A program made the translations under genes and the position numbers. The notes beneath the pieces are model-generated. The model did no database searches, was not told the origin of the DNA, and worked only from the letters and a program-made list of their open reading frames with translations. Shown piece by piece: positions 1-12,949 of a DNA stretch of 64,000 bases; the stretch's first letter is position 1, and the number at the start of each line of letters is the position of its first letter. This DNA comes from Diadema setosum (Eukaryota > Echinodermata > Echinoidea > Diadematoida > Diadematidae): positions 24,254,481-24,318,480 of the forward strand of contig NC_092699.1 of the NCBI RefSeq assembly GCF_964275005.1. The letters run 5' to 3'.

Positions 1-2518
1 TCCCTGATTTATTTCATTTTATTTCAGCAAGGTACAAAATTCAGCAGGGGCTGTTCTTCAGCCTGTACGTGCTCAGATAAGAACAAACAAATAAACAGAC
101 CAAAAACAAAGAAACAATGATATAATTCTACGACGTGATTGTAAAATGGACATAAAAATGGCAGAAAGGGTAAAGAAAAAATGATAAGTAAAACAAATCT
201 TAAATATTGTCAGTATAATATCTGCCCGATTACTATCTGTGTATGATTGGTTGTTCACATTAAGGTGACAAAGTATCTTGCATTTGCGTATTGTGACTGT
301 AAACATTTTTTTTTTTTCAATCGTAAGGATAATGAAAAGGAGGCCCTAATCGTTTTGCGAACATTGTGTCCTTAGAAATAAAACAAACCCGACTTACAAC
401 AACGATAACTATACCTTTTAATGCCCCCCCCCCCCCATTCTCAACAGAAATTTGTCTTTCTCCACATCACAACTCATTTTGCTAATCTGCCAGTAATGCT
501 GAAAATGAAATGTTTTTAGCTGTTCCACAGGAATATGACTATCCACTACCGGAAAAAAATGAATTAAAAAAATGGCAAATGATCCTGATTCTAATCTAGA
601 TTCTAATCTAGATATGTGTTAAACTTGTTACGGCACATCGTTGAGTGGAAATCGTACTTATACAAACAGGCGAAAGGACAATGATGTATATTCACTGCTG
701 ACGTCATGCAGCTCCCGAAAAACTCCCTGCCCTCTTTTAAATGGTAGCTTTGGGTGCAGTCCATTTTGGATTTATTGACATGGGTTCAATCATATCAAAT
801 ATTTTCCCGAAACGCACGATTGTCCTTAAGGTGAAATACAATGAGTTCACCGCATTTCTATATCATCAGAGTATTTATATTTCATCGATATAATACTTTC
901 TTGGAGTCTGTTGTTTTGTTTTGGGGTTTTTTTTTTTGGGGGGGGGGGGGAATTTGACGAAAGTCCTCAATGTATCTAAAAATTTAGTTTCGTCTTTTAA
1001 TTCATCTTATGAGATACACACGGGTGCCAGCATAACATGAATAAAAAGAAAATATCTTATTGAGTAGGACACTGTCGAGCAAACCTTTAAGCAAATAAAT
1101 GAATTAAATTTCTGACCCGATTGTAGTAAATTACGGACAAAAGACACGGTTTCGACATTATCCTTTCCATTCCAATGTCTGCATGGTGAGACATTTATGA
1201 TATAATCATGATGTTCTTATTTCCTATCCGATATTAACTGAGATTCTACCATTGTTGTGTCTTAAATTACTTTATTTTCCATAGGAAACCTGTACACGAA
1301 GTGATGATTTCACTTTCTCAATCATTCTCTTTCTTTTCTTGTGTGTGTAAAGCTAATCTATCTGAGATGATCCGCAAAATCTACGCTCAATTAAGTCATT
1401 CCAAATGAAGATTGTCAATGACAGTGACAAGTTTGTTCATGACAGCATCAAGTGGCGTGCTGTAATGAAAATGGGCTCGAATTTATAGCTACCACCTTCG
1501 ATTACAAATCAGGACGCCCGGGTGATATCCTATTTGTATTGCACAAAAAGCCCACTGTGGGAGTGTATTGTTCCCCGAGTTTGCTTTTCCTGCTTTTCCG
1601 AGACAGAGTCTCCAGATTATTTTATTTATTAGGGTAATGAAGACTGGATATTGTCAGTTCATACATAAAGGGTTCAATTCTTCTGCTAAATATAGGCAAA
1701 AGGTCAACTTAAATTTGTGCTGTGGTTCCCGCCCACACGATGACAACGTCAGGAACTTTTCAGGATGAAATCATTTTCCTAAAATGTTGTCGTAAATTGG
1801 ACAAGCCGTGTGAAGTTCACCTGTGTTCGCACCTCGATGCTCAGCAATCGGTGTCAACAGCATACACATGACCTGCCATATTTGGAAGAGGTGCCAACTT
1901 TCTTCCCAAATTAGTGACCAAATATGGGAATTTTGCCACTTCTAATTGCGCCATAAAAACATCATGAAATTAATATGAATAGTTTCGTGACTTGTAGTGC
2001 AGATCAAAGAACGCATTTTGAGTTACAACCCCTCCCAAAACGTTTGTAGAATGTGGGCCCCTCTGGAGAGGAATACCAATAGACGAAAAAAAAAAGTTTA
2101 AACACAGAAATTAAAAGAAAAAAGTCTGGAAGCCCACTGAAGATACAGAGAAACAAATTTATACGCACATATACTGCGTGCAAATGAAACGAGATTGGAA
2201 CAAAAATACTTATAGGAAAGACTATGAGACAAAACAACATGAGGCAAGACTATCAAACACAGCCAAGAGAACGAGAACGCACAACAGACAGACAGACAGA
2301 CATGGTGACAGAGGCAGCGATCTTCAGAAGTAGTCGAAAAAACATTTTGACGCGTAAAAAGGAATAGAAAAATAGAGAAATATTTACGGAAATATTAAGT
2401 TCTTTAGAGAAACCTTTGGCTCTATAAGTTGGCCAACAGGGGCGGACATACAGGTGACAATGCAGATTCTTCGCGAGGGTAACAAAATATGCCAACAGTC
2501 TAGTTAAATTCTGGAGAA
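1..2518. other. Intergenic, no gene seen
   Basis: AT-rich. It contains a C-run (424-436), a T-run abutting a G-run (about 919-950) and a short direct repeat GATTCTAATCTA (about 586-610). No supported exon on either strand. Confidence 0.5.
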
Positions 2519-4110
2519 TCATAAGATTGTGAAAGAATTTGAGAAATTTAAGATTGTAAATGAATTTATTATAGAAGGACCATTTATTTTCATATCATGA
2601 TTCAGGGAATTCCAATGATTTAGGCCAGTATAGACATTGTTGTTAGCTAAAATCGCTCGTAAAAGAGGTAAGTGAAACTCATTGGATTGAAGAGTGGAAT
2701 ACTTAGCATGCTTAGGGAATAATTGATATTTTAGCAACATAGAATGAAAAGATAGACCTAAATTCAATAAAAACAAATCTTTAATTTTTGATAGCTTATA
2801 TCAGAAACAGACCATAGATTCGTATATCGGAGCGTATGGGAGAATAACAAATAAGGCGGAGAGCTTTCTTTTACAAAAGGGACACTCAATCCAATAAGTT
2901 CACGTGACTGATGCCAAAGGGCCAAACTAAGATTCCATAAGTAATGTAAAGCAATATCAATGACTAATAAAAAAAAATTAAAAATATATATATATAGTAA
3001 TATTTCTTAGGGAATAAACAACTCAGTCTAGTTATAATACATATATTATACACGATGCATGGTGTTACAAAGGAAATCAATATGTAATTTCCATGAGAGA
3101 TTTATCATCTACAATGACTTCATGGAATTTGACATAATTATGATATTATATACTTTCTAAATGAGAATCATCCAAAACCATCTCTGTCACACAAAGTGTT
3201 AACACTATTATTAAAAAAAAAATGGGGAGAACTAGGGTTTAACATATAGCAATAACGTATTAGCTGTGGGCCATTTTGTCGCTTTTTCAATTCAATGTTA
3301 ACTTTTTTAACAAGAACAACAATATCATTATTTGATTTAAAAAATACTTTCGTGTTGTCAGCAAAGTGTATAAAGAAAAGTAGTTGAGATACTCGACAAA
3401 AAATCATTTAGATAAATAGTGAATGACAACGGTCCTAAAAGACTTCCCCGTGGAACCTGCATTTAACTTCTCTGACTTCTTATCATTAGTTGTAACAAAC
3501 TGTTTTCTATTTGTTAGCTTAACAGCTCTTGAACCACTCCAAGACCTTGCCACGTATTAACAATTTGTAGAGTAAAACATCATGATTAGTTTTGTTAAAG
3601 GCCTTGCAGAAGTTCGAAAATACTAATTAAATGAGAGTGATCGTCAATACTGCGTGAGTTACGTTATCAACGACATTTAAGTGTATGCGTTGACAGTTCT
3701 CGAAAACCAGACTGAGATTTTGTAAATATCTAGTGCAGCTTCAAAAATTAATGATTCTCTTGCAAATGACTGTTTCTTTTCAAAGTCTTTGGACAGCGAG
3801 GGCAATAATGAAATTGGACCGTAATTACTCATTTCAAGTTTATCGCCCTTCTTTGAATTTGGAATCACTTTAGCCAATTTCGTTTTATCAGGGAACACAC
3901 CATCAAACATTGACAAATTGAATGATCAAGTGGATCGCCACCTGGGGATAAACAATCACCTTTAAGAATGATATTGTCCGTCTCATCATAACCACAACTT
4001 CGTTTATTCTTTAAAGAAGACACAACATCAATAACTTCATATCTATTAGCAGGAGTAAAATAAAATGGAATCAGGAAGGGGAAGAGTATCAGAAAAAAAA
4101 AAGTTATCAA
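2519..4110 (-). mobile_element. Degraded non-LTR retrotransposon (jockey/CR1/RTE-type RT remnants)
   Basis: Reading leftwards, broken frames appear in the right order for a LINE reverse transcriptase: VIDVVSSLKNKRSCGYDE (near 4000), FPDKTKLAKVIPNSKKGD then SNYGPISLLPSLSKDFEKK (3780-3890), FADNTKVFF, a mutated FADDT box (near 3330), and a C-terminal LNHWNSL motif (near 2610). Frameshifts and stops separate the pieces. It is an old, inactive copy. No 3' tail or target duplication was resolved. Confidence 0.75.
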
Positions 4111-5269
4111 TGACAGTCGATAGCAGTGATCCGTAACGCATATAGGTTTTAGAAATAAGCTGAAGAAAGGAAGGGGACAAAATGTGTCTGAAGAAACTAG
4201 CTTGAGATACAGCTGATTTCATCAGATCAGTATCAGAATCACCGAGTAAGAAACAGTCCTTATTTCAAAAAACCAATGAAGATTTTGCAAAATCTGAAAG
4301 ATACATACGAAAATCCTAAGTATTTGAATTGGGTTATCTGTATTAAAGGCTTTCCACAAGATTCCTTCTTGCTGGCTTACAAATGTCTAGAAAACCGGAT
4401 TCGACGATGTTATCCTTTCAAGAAATAGCATAATCAAAGAAAAAATAGAATAGAAAATACGTGATATATAAAATGCAACAATCATAGGCCATAACCGTGA
4501 ATTGAAAAAGTATTCTGAGAATTATTGGTAGTTAACTGGCTTTATTTAATCTAATAACAGAGAATGTCTGACTTACATCAGATTCTGATAAAAATTAACA
4601 TATCGCATTATTTATTCACACTCTTTATATTTGAATGCAAGTGGAAAAAAACACGTACCTGTATGTTTAGAAAAACTGGTACATACTCTTTGCATGGATG
4701 CACAGTAATATACTAATTGCACAACGTATTTTGAGTTAAATCACTACTGAAACCATAGGGCAATTCATTTACTGATGAATGTTAACAAATGAATCTTCAT
4801 TTACTGTCGAACATAATGTTATACATCACTGTACATGTCAATGAGGTCAGTTCTTTCACAGTCAAAACACCGTGGCCTCGCAGCTTGTACTCATTAAGAA
4901 TACGTGAAACCAGCGTAATAAGTCTTAAATGAGTCAAGTGAATAGAAACGTTCCCAATGTGGAGCCGCAAAAAAAATAAATAAATAAATAAAAATAGGGC
5001 AGACTTGTCAAAAAGACAACAACAACAACAGACGTCGTTTACCCCCTAAAAGCTTCAAGAGGTTGGGGTTTTTTTTTCCCCTCTGAAGAATAAAATGAAC
5101 CCATAAACTCAAGCTCAAATCCTTTATTATGCAACTCTGACTCTCAATAGAGGAGGGATTCCAGACAAAGTACAACCCTTTAGTCCCATGGTACAATCCG
5201 GAGCAATATTTTCTCATGGAGATGCTAAACTGTAGTAGCTCCATGGTTTTCTGTTGGAACGTTCCATAC
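4111..5269. other. Intergenic or intronic region left of the signal-peptide exon
   Basis: Presumably intron 1 of the minus-strand gene at 5270-5354. No second exon recognised. Small AAAT and CAA repeats near 4975-5030. Confidence 0.4.
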
Positions 5270-5354
5270 CTGTGTCTGCGTATGGCTGGGCTTGGCAGCC
5301 CGAAGCCGCCAGCAGGAGAACGGCGGCCGCCAGCGTGAGGCCAGGTCGCTTCAT
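5270..5354 (-). CDS. Signal-peptide exon of an unrecognised secreted protein (partial gene)
   Basis: Reading leftwards from the ATG at 5354 (A at -3), the exon encodes MKRPGLTLAAAVLLLAASGC then QAQPYADT and stops at a donor ACACAG|GTATGG (exon end 5270, phase 1). This is a textbook signal peptide: basic N-region KR, hydrophobic core, cleavage probably after CQA. The exon is much GC-richer than its surroundings, supporting real coding use. The frame is open upstream to 5459, and the TTCTGCAG just before the start could be an acceptor. No later exon is recognised between 1 and 5269, so the mature protein is unknown. Confidence 0.5.
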
Positions 5355-5926
5355 CTTGTTCTCTGCAGAAGTAGCCTCTGTGAAACTTAGTCTACCAATA
5401 CGTGCAGAAGAGAAAGGTTCTGATCCAAGAACTTCCACTGATGTGCAAATAGCTGGCAAGGAATGAAAAGTGTCCCAGCAACCAAAATATCAGAGCAAAC
5501 AGAACCAAGTCTCTATTACCTCCTCGTTCTCTGAGAAATACCTCCCAAGATCAACAAAGATTCCTGTCCTTAATTTTCTGTATTTTTCTTTTCATGACGC
5601 ACAAAGGATAGTCTGACATTCATTCTTAGTTGTTCTTTTTCTGTCCATAGGTAAACGCTTTTGCCATGGATTCAGTTCGCTGGTTCCGCAACAATTGAGC
5701 CCGCCAAATTAAATAGAACTGACAGAAACGTGAGTACAAAGTTCAAGAGAATGCTTCTTTTTCGTTTATTGAAATAGACAGTAATAAAGGGAAAAACTTG
5801 AAGTATCTAAATATTGGTTAGGTCTGAACTGTTAGCGTTTTCTATTTCAACCTCCTCTTCATTCATTCCTGTTCGGTTAGAGTGCCTCCACAAATGCATT
5901 ATACTTTGTAAATATAAATATATAAT

Positions 5927-6702
5927 TGTCCCCGCCGAACGAGTTCGAGCAGGGGACTATGAAACGGGCTCCGTACGTGTGTGTGTCTGTGCGTCCGTCC
6001 GTGTGTGATCAAAATGTTCAATTTGCTACTTCTCTGTCATTTATGAGCCAATTTTTATTCTGTTTGCTTTATATGATAGCACTACATGGGAGCTTTAAAA
6101 CTTCTACACAGAATTTCAGTTGTGACCTTTGACCTTGACCTTTGATCTATATTGTACATTTTGCTACAAAATGCTACTCCTTCGCCATTTCTAACCCGAT
6201 TTCGATTCCGTTTGCTTTATAGATGGCACTATAGTTGAGGGCTTCAAAACTTCTACACAGAATTTTGACCTTTGACTTCTTTGACCTTTGACCTTGATTT
6301 TTGACCTATATTGTGCATTTTGCTACAAAATGCTACTCCTTCGCCATTTCTAACCCGATTTCGATTCCGTTTGCTTTATGTGATAGCACTAGGTGAGGGC
6401 TTCAAAACTGCTACACAGAATTTTGACCTTTGTCTTCTTTGACCTTTGACCTTGATTTTTGACCTATATTGTACATTGGCTGCAAAATGCTACTCCTTCG
6501 CCATTTCTAACCCAATTTCGATTCCATTTGCTTTATGTGATGGCACTAGGTGAGGGCTTCAAAACTTCTACACAGAATTTTGACCTTTGACTTCTTTGAC
6601 CTTTGACCTTGATTTTTTACCTATATTGCACATTTTGTAACAAAATGCTACTTCCGGCGGGGACATATATTACGCACCGCGTAATTTCTACTTTTCCTTG
6701 TT
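5927..6702 (+). mobile_element. Helentron/HINE ('pearl')-like non-autonomous element, copy 1
   Basis: It starts TGTCCCCGCCG, and an inverted copy CGGCGGGGACA lies at 6655-6665, forming subterminal inverted repeats. Between them are about four ~160-bp tandem units. After the inner repeat comes a short hairpin ATTACGCACCGCGTAAT (6669-6685) and then a T/C-rich end (TTTCTACTTTTCCTTG). The 5' end can also fold (GTCCCC/GGGGAC with CGAAC/GTTCG). Subterminal repeats, minisatellite core and 3' hairpin are the hallmark layout of HINE/pearl elements in other invertebrates. The second copy at 44685 shares exactly these borders. Confidence 0.65.
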
Positions 6703-6908
6703 TATAATTATACTATGATACGGTTCATGTCACTCGAAGTCTGCATGAAACTCAATATACATTGATACAGTATAAGGACGAATCTATAGGCCTATACTAA
6801 CTGACAAAATTTATACTACTTCAGTATTCCTATATCTTGTGCAAGTTGGGGAACACTAATTCCCTCCCCTCCCCCCATCTCTCTCCGTCTCTCTCTCTCT
6901 CTCTCTGT

Positions 6909-6923
6909 TTATATATATATATG

Positions 6924-6978
<55 letters not shown>
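6909..6978. repeat. (AT)n microsatellite with CT-rich left edge
   Basis: A CTCTCT run (6885-6906) passes into about 70 bp of AT repeats with one interruption. Confidence 0.95.
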
Positions 6979-6981
<3 letters not shown>

Positions 6982-9164
6982 CCTTATCAACCTGTGACTC
7001 CTGTTCAATCCAGGAGACAACCTAGGCCTTTCATGTTACATTGTTTATTGATATAATAAAGAATGCTGAACAACGAATAATTGTTATTACATCATCATCA
7101 TCACCATTACCATTATAACAACCACTCTTCAGATCCCTGATGGCACATAACGCTATCATACTGCATGTCAATGTATACTCATTTAAAAAAAAAAAATGAA
7201 ACAGTGCTGTATATAGTTGTCATTCTCTGTCTAGCATACTATACACATGTACACAGACCAGGAGCTTTTGCAATGTCCAGACTGCTGTAAACAGAATCAG
7301 TGGGTTGTGACCGACAGTCTGGATGGATGAGCGATAGCTGTCAGGTCTATTTATGATGTCTTTTGACAGCCGGAATCACTTGCTTTACATTTTCGAAAGA
7401 GGAGACTGAATCTTTGACTTGTTTTATAGTTGAACCTTGCTATAAAGAGTTTGGATATAACAAAACTCCGTTGTGATGAGGTAATTTTGCTGGTCCCAGT
7501 ATTAGTAAAGTTATGATCTTCTGTTTTTGTACTTTTATGCGACTAACAATGACTGAGGGGACCCGATGAAGCAAGGTGATAATTGGTCCCAAGAACCTCA
7601 TCATTACGTTGTTCAACTCGATACATTATCATATTGGTATTATTCATGTTTGTAAAACACTGGTTATTGTAAGCTGCTGTTGCTGCTTTGTCGTTATTAT
7701 TATTTTTTTTTTTTGCATGATCATGTACTTTATGTCTCTAATTTTTATGTGATAAAAATCAAAGGTGCGGAAAAAAAATCGTGGAACGAACAAAAGAACA
7801 AAACTTTTGACAGCCGAAGATACGATACGAAAAACACCCGAGGGTGAAAAGACATGAAGTGAGGACAAAAGTAGTACTTTCCTCGCCATTCATAATTTCG
7901 AGTCGACCGAAGGGAAATATCTGCATACAGGCGAATAATATTTGTCTCTTATGCATTATTTTACCTGCAGGCAAAGGTCTGTGGTTGTTAGAAATGCAAT
8001 GAGGAAAAACTGAATGTGACACGTTGTACCCATATCTTTTTCTTTTATCACACAGTCTTTCTTTAGAGACCTTCTTAGCGAACACACACACACATACATA
8101 CACACCTTTATAATATTATACCCTTTCAACTTTCAGGACTGGAGTGAAAGAAGTTGGTCTACTTAAAGATGACACCGTTGCTTGTGTTTTATGTAAGTAT
8201 TTGAGGGTTTTTTTTTTACATATATGTCTGTAGAGCATTATGGACAGATGTTAGACATTATCCTCAACTTCGCCATAAGTTGTAGTGCGACATCTCTTGG
8301 AGAGATGAAAAAATAAAAGAGCCAAACAAAACTTTGTCGCGCTCCCTCATGTGTTGATATCAGCGGAGGATCTGAAAAGGAAAGTTGTTCTGGACATCGA
8401 ACTATATTATATACGTGCAGAAGTGATATCTCATATACATATAGAGACCATCAGTTGTGCAATACAAGCAAGGAAGTGTGTTTTCTTTTAGCTGCGTGTA
8501 GACATTTAAAAAAAAAATCTTCGGAATGAAACTGTCTTATCCAATAAGCTGTTATATTACTGTGATACAAACAGAACTGAACAAGCACATAAGCGTAATT
8601 ATAATATGACATACACTATTAACTATTTTCTTGATGTTGATGGAATATACACGAAGATAGAGGTGTGAGCCAATATACCAATTTGCTTTTAATTTCGGTT
8701 TGTAGTATGGCATCGAGAATGGAGAAGGTATCATATCATCATCATTATTATTTTTATCATTATTTTCAATTTGGTACCAACAAGAACAAACTACATTGTA
8801 TAGGCCTCAAACTTTGAAAACCCCTAATTGAAATCTTTAAAAAAAAACTTTTCAATTTTGAGGGTACGCCGCATAATATTTTGCGATATGATTTAATGCG
8901 GCGTACTGCCAAAATCTTGCAACTCTACAAAAAGGATACAGAATATTCTAAGTTTTATAACAAAGCATTTTAAAGGTCAGCCGAATTTATAAGACCTTAA
9001 AAAATCCAATTGACTTGATAACTACGCATGTGCATCACACCAATTTTTCTTCTACATCCCACAAAATGTGGTTTTATTCCGTCTGGTGTATGCTGAGTGC
9101 AACATAGGTAATATTCTGGAGCATATTTTTCTAATACGCCTAGCGATGAGAATTTGTTAAGAGG
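6979..9164. other. Intergenic, no gene seen
   Basis: AT-rich with an ATC-rich stretch (about 7090-7120) and one palindrome (8862-8915). Short frames on both strands show no family resemblance. Confidence 0.5.
8862..8915. repeat. Short palindrome
   Basis: GGGTACGCCGCAT and ATGCGGCGTACTGCC face each other across a ~20-nt AT-rich spacer. Likely the remains of a small TIR element. Confidence 0.6.
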
Positions 9165-10100
9165 AAACCCACCCAAAAAAAAATAGATAAACTTCAAAAG
9201 AAAGAGAAAAATATTCCTATATACAGAATTATACAAAAATGACAAAAATCGGAAAAGAAGTAAGGAAGATGTATGACATTTCGAAATTTCACATTCTATT
9301 TCCGAAAACATTATTGACCAGTCCTTGGTATTCAAATGAACGAGTTGATGATGTCATACCCATTTTCCATGGTTGTTATACAGGAAATTCGGGGAAATTG
9401 TTATTTTAGCTAATACAAGTAAAATCATGTTCCCATACGAAGATTATCAGAGTTAACACTTGCTCTTTTTTATTTTTGGTGGTTTTACGGCAAGTTTCAT
9501 ACTTACACAGCTGAAATAGGAGATTTTTGTCATTTCTGTATACGAAATGAATAAAAGATTGTGAGAGCATGGCATTGTCAACTAGCTGATTTGAATATTC
9601 ATAACGATTGGTTAAGCATGTTATACACAGTGTCTTCCGAAAAATTGTGAAAATTCAGAATGTCATAACTTCCTTATTTCTCATCCGATTGTGATCATTT
9701 TTGCACTACAAGGGAGTTCATGGTTAGCGCATGTCTCATTTGACCCCTACACCACAGACTTTCAAATAACATGGAAAGGACCTGTGACAGAGCATTTTTT
9801 GTTGAAGCATGCCACCTTTGTAATCAATGTCAATGAAATGCGTGTGCAGCTTGATGAATCACTTTCACCTGTGCGTTCTAACAAGGTGAAACACACACCT
9901 TAGCATTCCAAATCCTCATTTGCCTGAGGATTCTTTTCGTTTGACAGTCAATGGAAAATACACAAACATTCTCATTTGACCTTTATTTTGCACATGCGCA
10001 AATCGCAACCGTGAACTCCCTTATTCTGCAAGGATATTTTTCTCTTTCTTCTAAAATTGATGAAATTAATTTTAGGGTGGATTCCTTCTTTAAATACCCA
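9165..10100. mobile_element. Long-TIR foldback element A, carrying a nested MITE
   Basis: Left and right arms are inverted copies: AGAAAGAGAAAAATAT near 9199 and its complement near 10040, and ACAAAAATGACAAAAATCGG near 9232 with its complement near 9520. A related copy lies at 10918-11509, sharing the middle (TTTTAGCTAATACAAGTAAAA) and the GATGATGTCAT motif. The right arm is split by a separate element at 9710-10022. No coding capacity. Confidence 0.6.
9710..10022. mobile_element. MITE nested in the right arm of foldback A
   Basis: The ends are inverted repeats: AAGGGAGTTCATGGTT at the left and AACCGTGAACTCCCTT at the right, extending to GCGCATGT/ACATGCGC. It interrupts sequence that is continuous in the sister copy at 11430-11460, so it inserted later. 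About 313 bp; the short frame inside is not a gene. Confidence 0.6.
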
Positions 10101-10141
10101 AGAAAAGTTCCGAAATAATTATCATTTCAAAAGAGTTTTCG

Positions 10142-10220
10142 GATTATCCTCGTTATTCATTATTCATTATTCATTCATTCATTCATTCATTCATTCATTC
10201 ATTCATTCATTCATTCATTC
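10142..10220. repeat. (ATTC)n microsatellite
   Basis: About 78 bp of CATT repeats, starting as CATTATT and becoming pure ATTC. Confidence 0.95.
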
Positions 10221-10917
10221 AAGTTCATTATTCTGAACATTCGGTGTATACCCGAGGGCTCGTTATTATTATCTCTTTTTTTTTTTCTTTTCTTTTTTGT
10301 TAAGGGATGGTATAGTATTGGTGGAGGTGACGATTGGGCTTTTAACTTTTTGCAAGATATCAAGAAACCACTTATGAAATGATACAGAGCATACCATTCT
10401 AAGAGGAATTCAAAGTTTATTAGATGGAAATTGGTAATGGAATGACTGAATTTAATGGCTTCACAAAACAAAGTAAAACAAAGCGATCCTAACAAAAGGT
10501 GGGTCCCACCTTTTATTATAATAATTATGATTGCTCTGTTTTGGATATCTCAGCCATTTCAAAACCCTTTTGGAATTACATGCTCTATCATATTTCATAA
10601 GATGTTTTTTCATTATCTCATCAAGAAATGGTGTACCTAAAGTTAGGTCTGAACCAAAACTATATGAAATCCCTTTAAGGGAAATAGGTTATAGGTTTCA
10701 TTAATTTGAATATATTCCAGGGGTAAGGTTTATTATTCCGAACATTGGAAATTTGTGAGGATTAATGATAGCTGCTTTAAAAAATGTATATATGTTTTAT
10801 ATACAAGTCAGTTTTTCGAACAATAGGGTAAAATTAGAAGGTAAACTTGTCAGCATTTAGACTACAAATAGAGTATAGCAATTTTTTTAACTGTTTGGGC
10901 CTGAAAAGCATTAGAGA

Positions 10918-11509
10918 AAGAATTCACCTCAAAAATAGATTATCTTCAAGAGCTGAGAAATGTATTCGCTATAGAACAATACAAAAATGACAAAAATCGG
11001 AGAAGAAAAAAAGAAGATATGACATATTGAAATTTCACATTTCTTTTGGAAAACATTTCTTGACCAGTCCTTATGAATATTCAAATGAGTGGGTTGATGA
11101 TGTCATATCCTCACAATTTTTCATGTATATGTTATAAAATTCGGAAAATTGTTCTTTTTAGCTAATACAAGTAAAAGAACGTTCCAATACCAGGGTATCA
11201 GAGTTAATTTTTTTTTTCATTTTTGGTCGTTTTAAGACAAGTTTTATATTTATACAGCTGAAAGTTTCTGTAAACTTTTTTTTATAAGAAATTGTGAGAG
11301 CATGACATCGTCAACTTGCTGATTTACATATTCATAAGGACAGGTCAAGAAATGTTTTCTGAAAAATTAATGTGAAATTTCAAAATGTCGTATCTTCCTT
11401 ATTTCTTATTCTTTTTTTTTTTTTTTTGCGGTCATTTTTGTATCGTTCTGTAGGCAATATTTTTCTCTATCTTTTGAAGTTCATTTCTATTTTTGGAATG
11501 AATTTCCTA
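10918..11509. mobile_element. Long-TIR foldback element B
   Basis: Arms of roughly 190-250 bp are near-perfect inverted copies (TTGACCAGTCCTTATGAATA near 11059 against its complement near 11328). It is about 60-80% like element A by eye and lacks the nested insertion. It lies 0.8 kb from A in the same orientation. Confidence 0.6.
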
Positions 11510-11628
11510 GCCCAACCAGACGCCGTGAGGGTGGAGGTGCTGCATGGTGTCCTTCAGTTTAAATTGCTTACTCTTTAAAGCCAATCTTAGTCATGCATCA
11601 TGCATTTTCTAGTGATTGGTGAGATGAA

Positions 11629-11742
<114 letters not shown>

Positions 11743-12289
11743 GAACAGAGACGTCAATCAGGGGGGCGGGGCCGGGGCGGGAGGCAAGGGGGCAGTTGCT
11801 AATTTTAATTTTTTGTTAGCTTTTGATATCAGTTTTCCTCTCTGATTTTTTTTCTTTCGTTTTCTGTTTTCATGATTTTCTTTTCTCTGAATTTTCATTT
11901 ATCATGAAATTTTATCAAAACAAAAAGGGTTATTTAAAGCATCAGAGCAAGAGTCGAAATAAAAAAAGAAAAAGAGTAAAAAGATCAACAGATTACTATA
12001 CCTAAACGTGTAATAAAATAAGTAGAGATATTGAACAAGAAGTATGATGTAGGCGGCATGCAACTACATTCTTCGAACTACAGCTTCAAGAGATAACGGA
12101 AAGTATCATATCACCCCCAAGATTCAATGAATCGCTTTCATGATCATACTCAGAGCAGTCTTCTTTTCTCATAAAAGTAGCGACTTGACATCAAGGCTAG
12201 GTGATTACCATATCAGCTGATTGCTTTGTGCAACCAGCAACAACGAAATCCAATCGAACTCATCCAGGCAAGCACTCTCCCTATTGAAT

Positions 12290-12465
12290 GAGAAGAGAAC
12301 GTACCACACAGATCTCGGGCACTGTGTTCTGTATTGCGCACACACCGATTGATTGTTTACAGTCTGCTGAAATTCTGCAGGTAGATACCGTGCAACCACT
12401 GGCTCAGCGCTGTCAACACTTCAAGGTGAGACCAGGAAGGTGGGAAGAGACTCGTAAAATCACAG
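12290..12465 (+). other. Candidate noncoding first exon of the transporter gene
   Basis: The sequence is moderately GC-rich compared with its surroundings and ends in a strong donor, AATCACAG|GTAAGA, at 12465/12466; an alternative donor TTCAAG|GTGAGA lies at about 12425. It could splice to the acceptor at 18040. Distance and strand fit, but no transcript evidence is available and a start site cannot be placed. Confidence 0.2.
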
Positions 12466-12949
12466 GTAAGACTAGAGGTTATCTACCTTTTCAGTATTTA
12501 TTCCCTTGTTTCTGCCTCTAGTCGTGAGAGGAGCTAGACAGAAAAATCCGCCTGCCCTGAGGAACTTAGAGTCTAACAACATTTCTTGACTTGTCAGTTG
12601 TGCGGTTCTCCTCCGAGGGGATTGGATTCCATGAAGCCAGACAAATATGACTGTAGGTAGAGATAGAGGCTCGGTCCACTCGGAACATGATCGACGATCA
12701 GCGACGATATCTTTCAGTCATCTCGGCCTGTGCAGCTATTACTTTGGTATTAGATTTAGTACTGTTCGTTAGTACTGTTAGTACTCTGGTAGAAATAAGG
12801 CAGAGGTCTATTTGATGAGGAGGTTGCGATTTTGGCCTTCTCACTAATCTCAGTAAACCCAGCACAGGCACAGCTCGATTGTCCGACTCTAGCCCTCGGC
12901 TCTTATCCCCAGCTCAGCCGTCGAAAGTTGCCATCTATCTCGGGACTTT

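Noticed and set aside
7430-7620. Possible TIR element (TTGAACCTTGCTATAAAGAG with GTTGTTCAACTCG)
   Set aside because: The inverted similarity is too short and broken to set borders.
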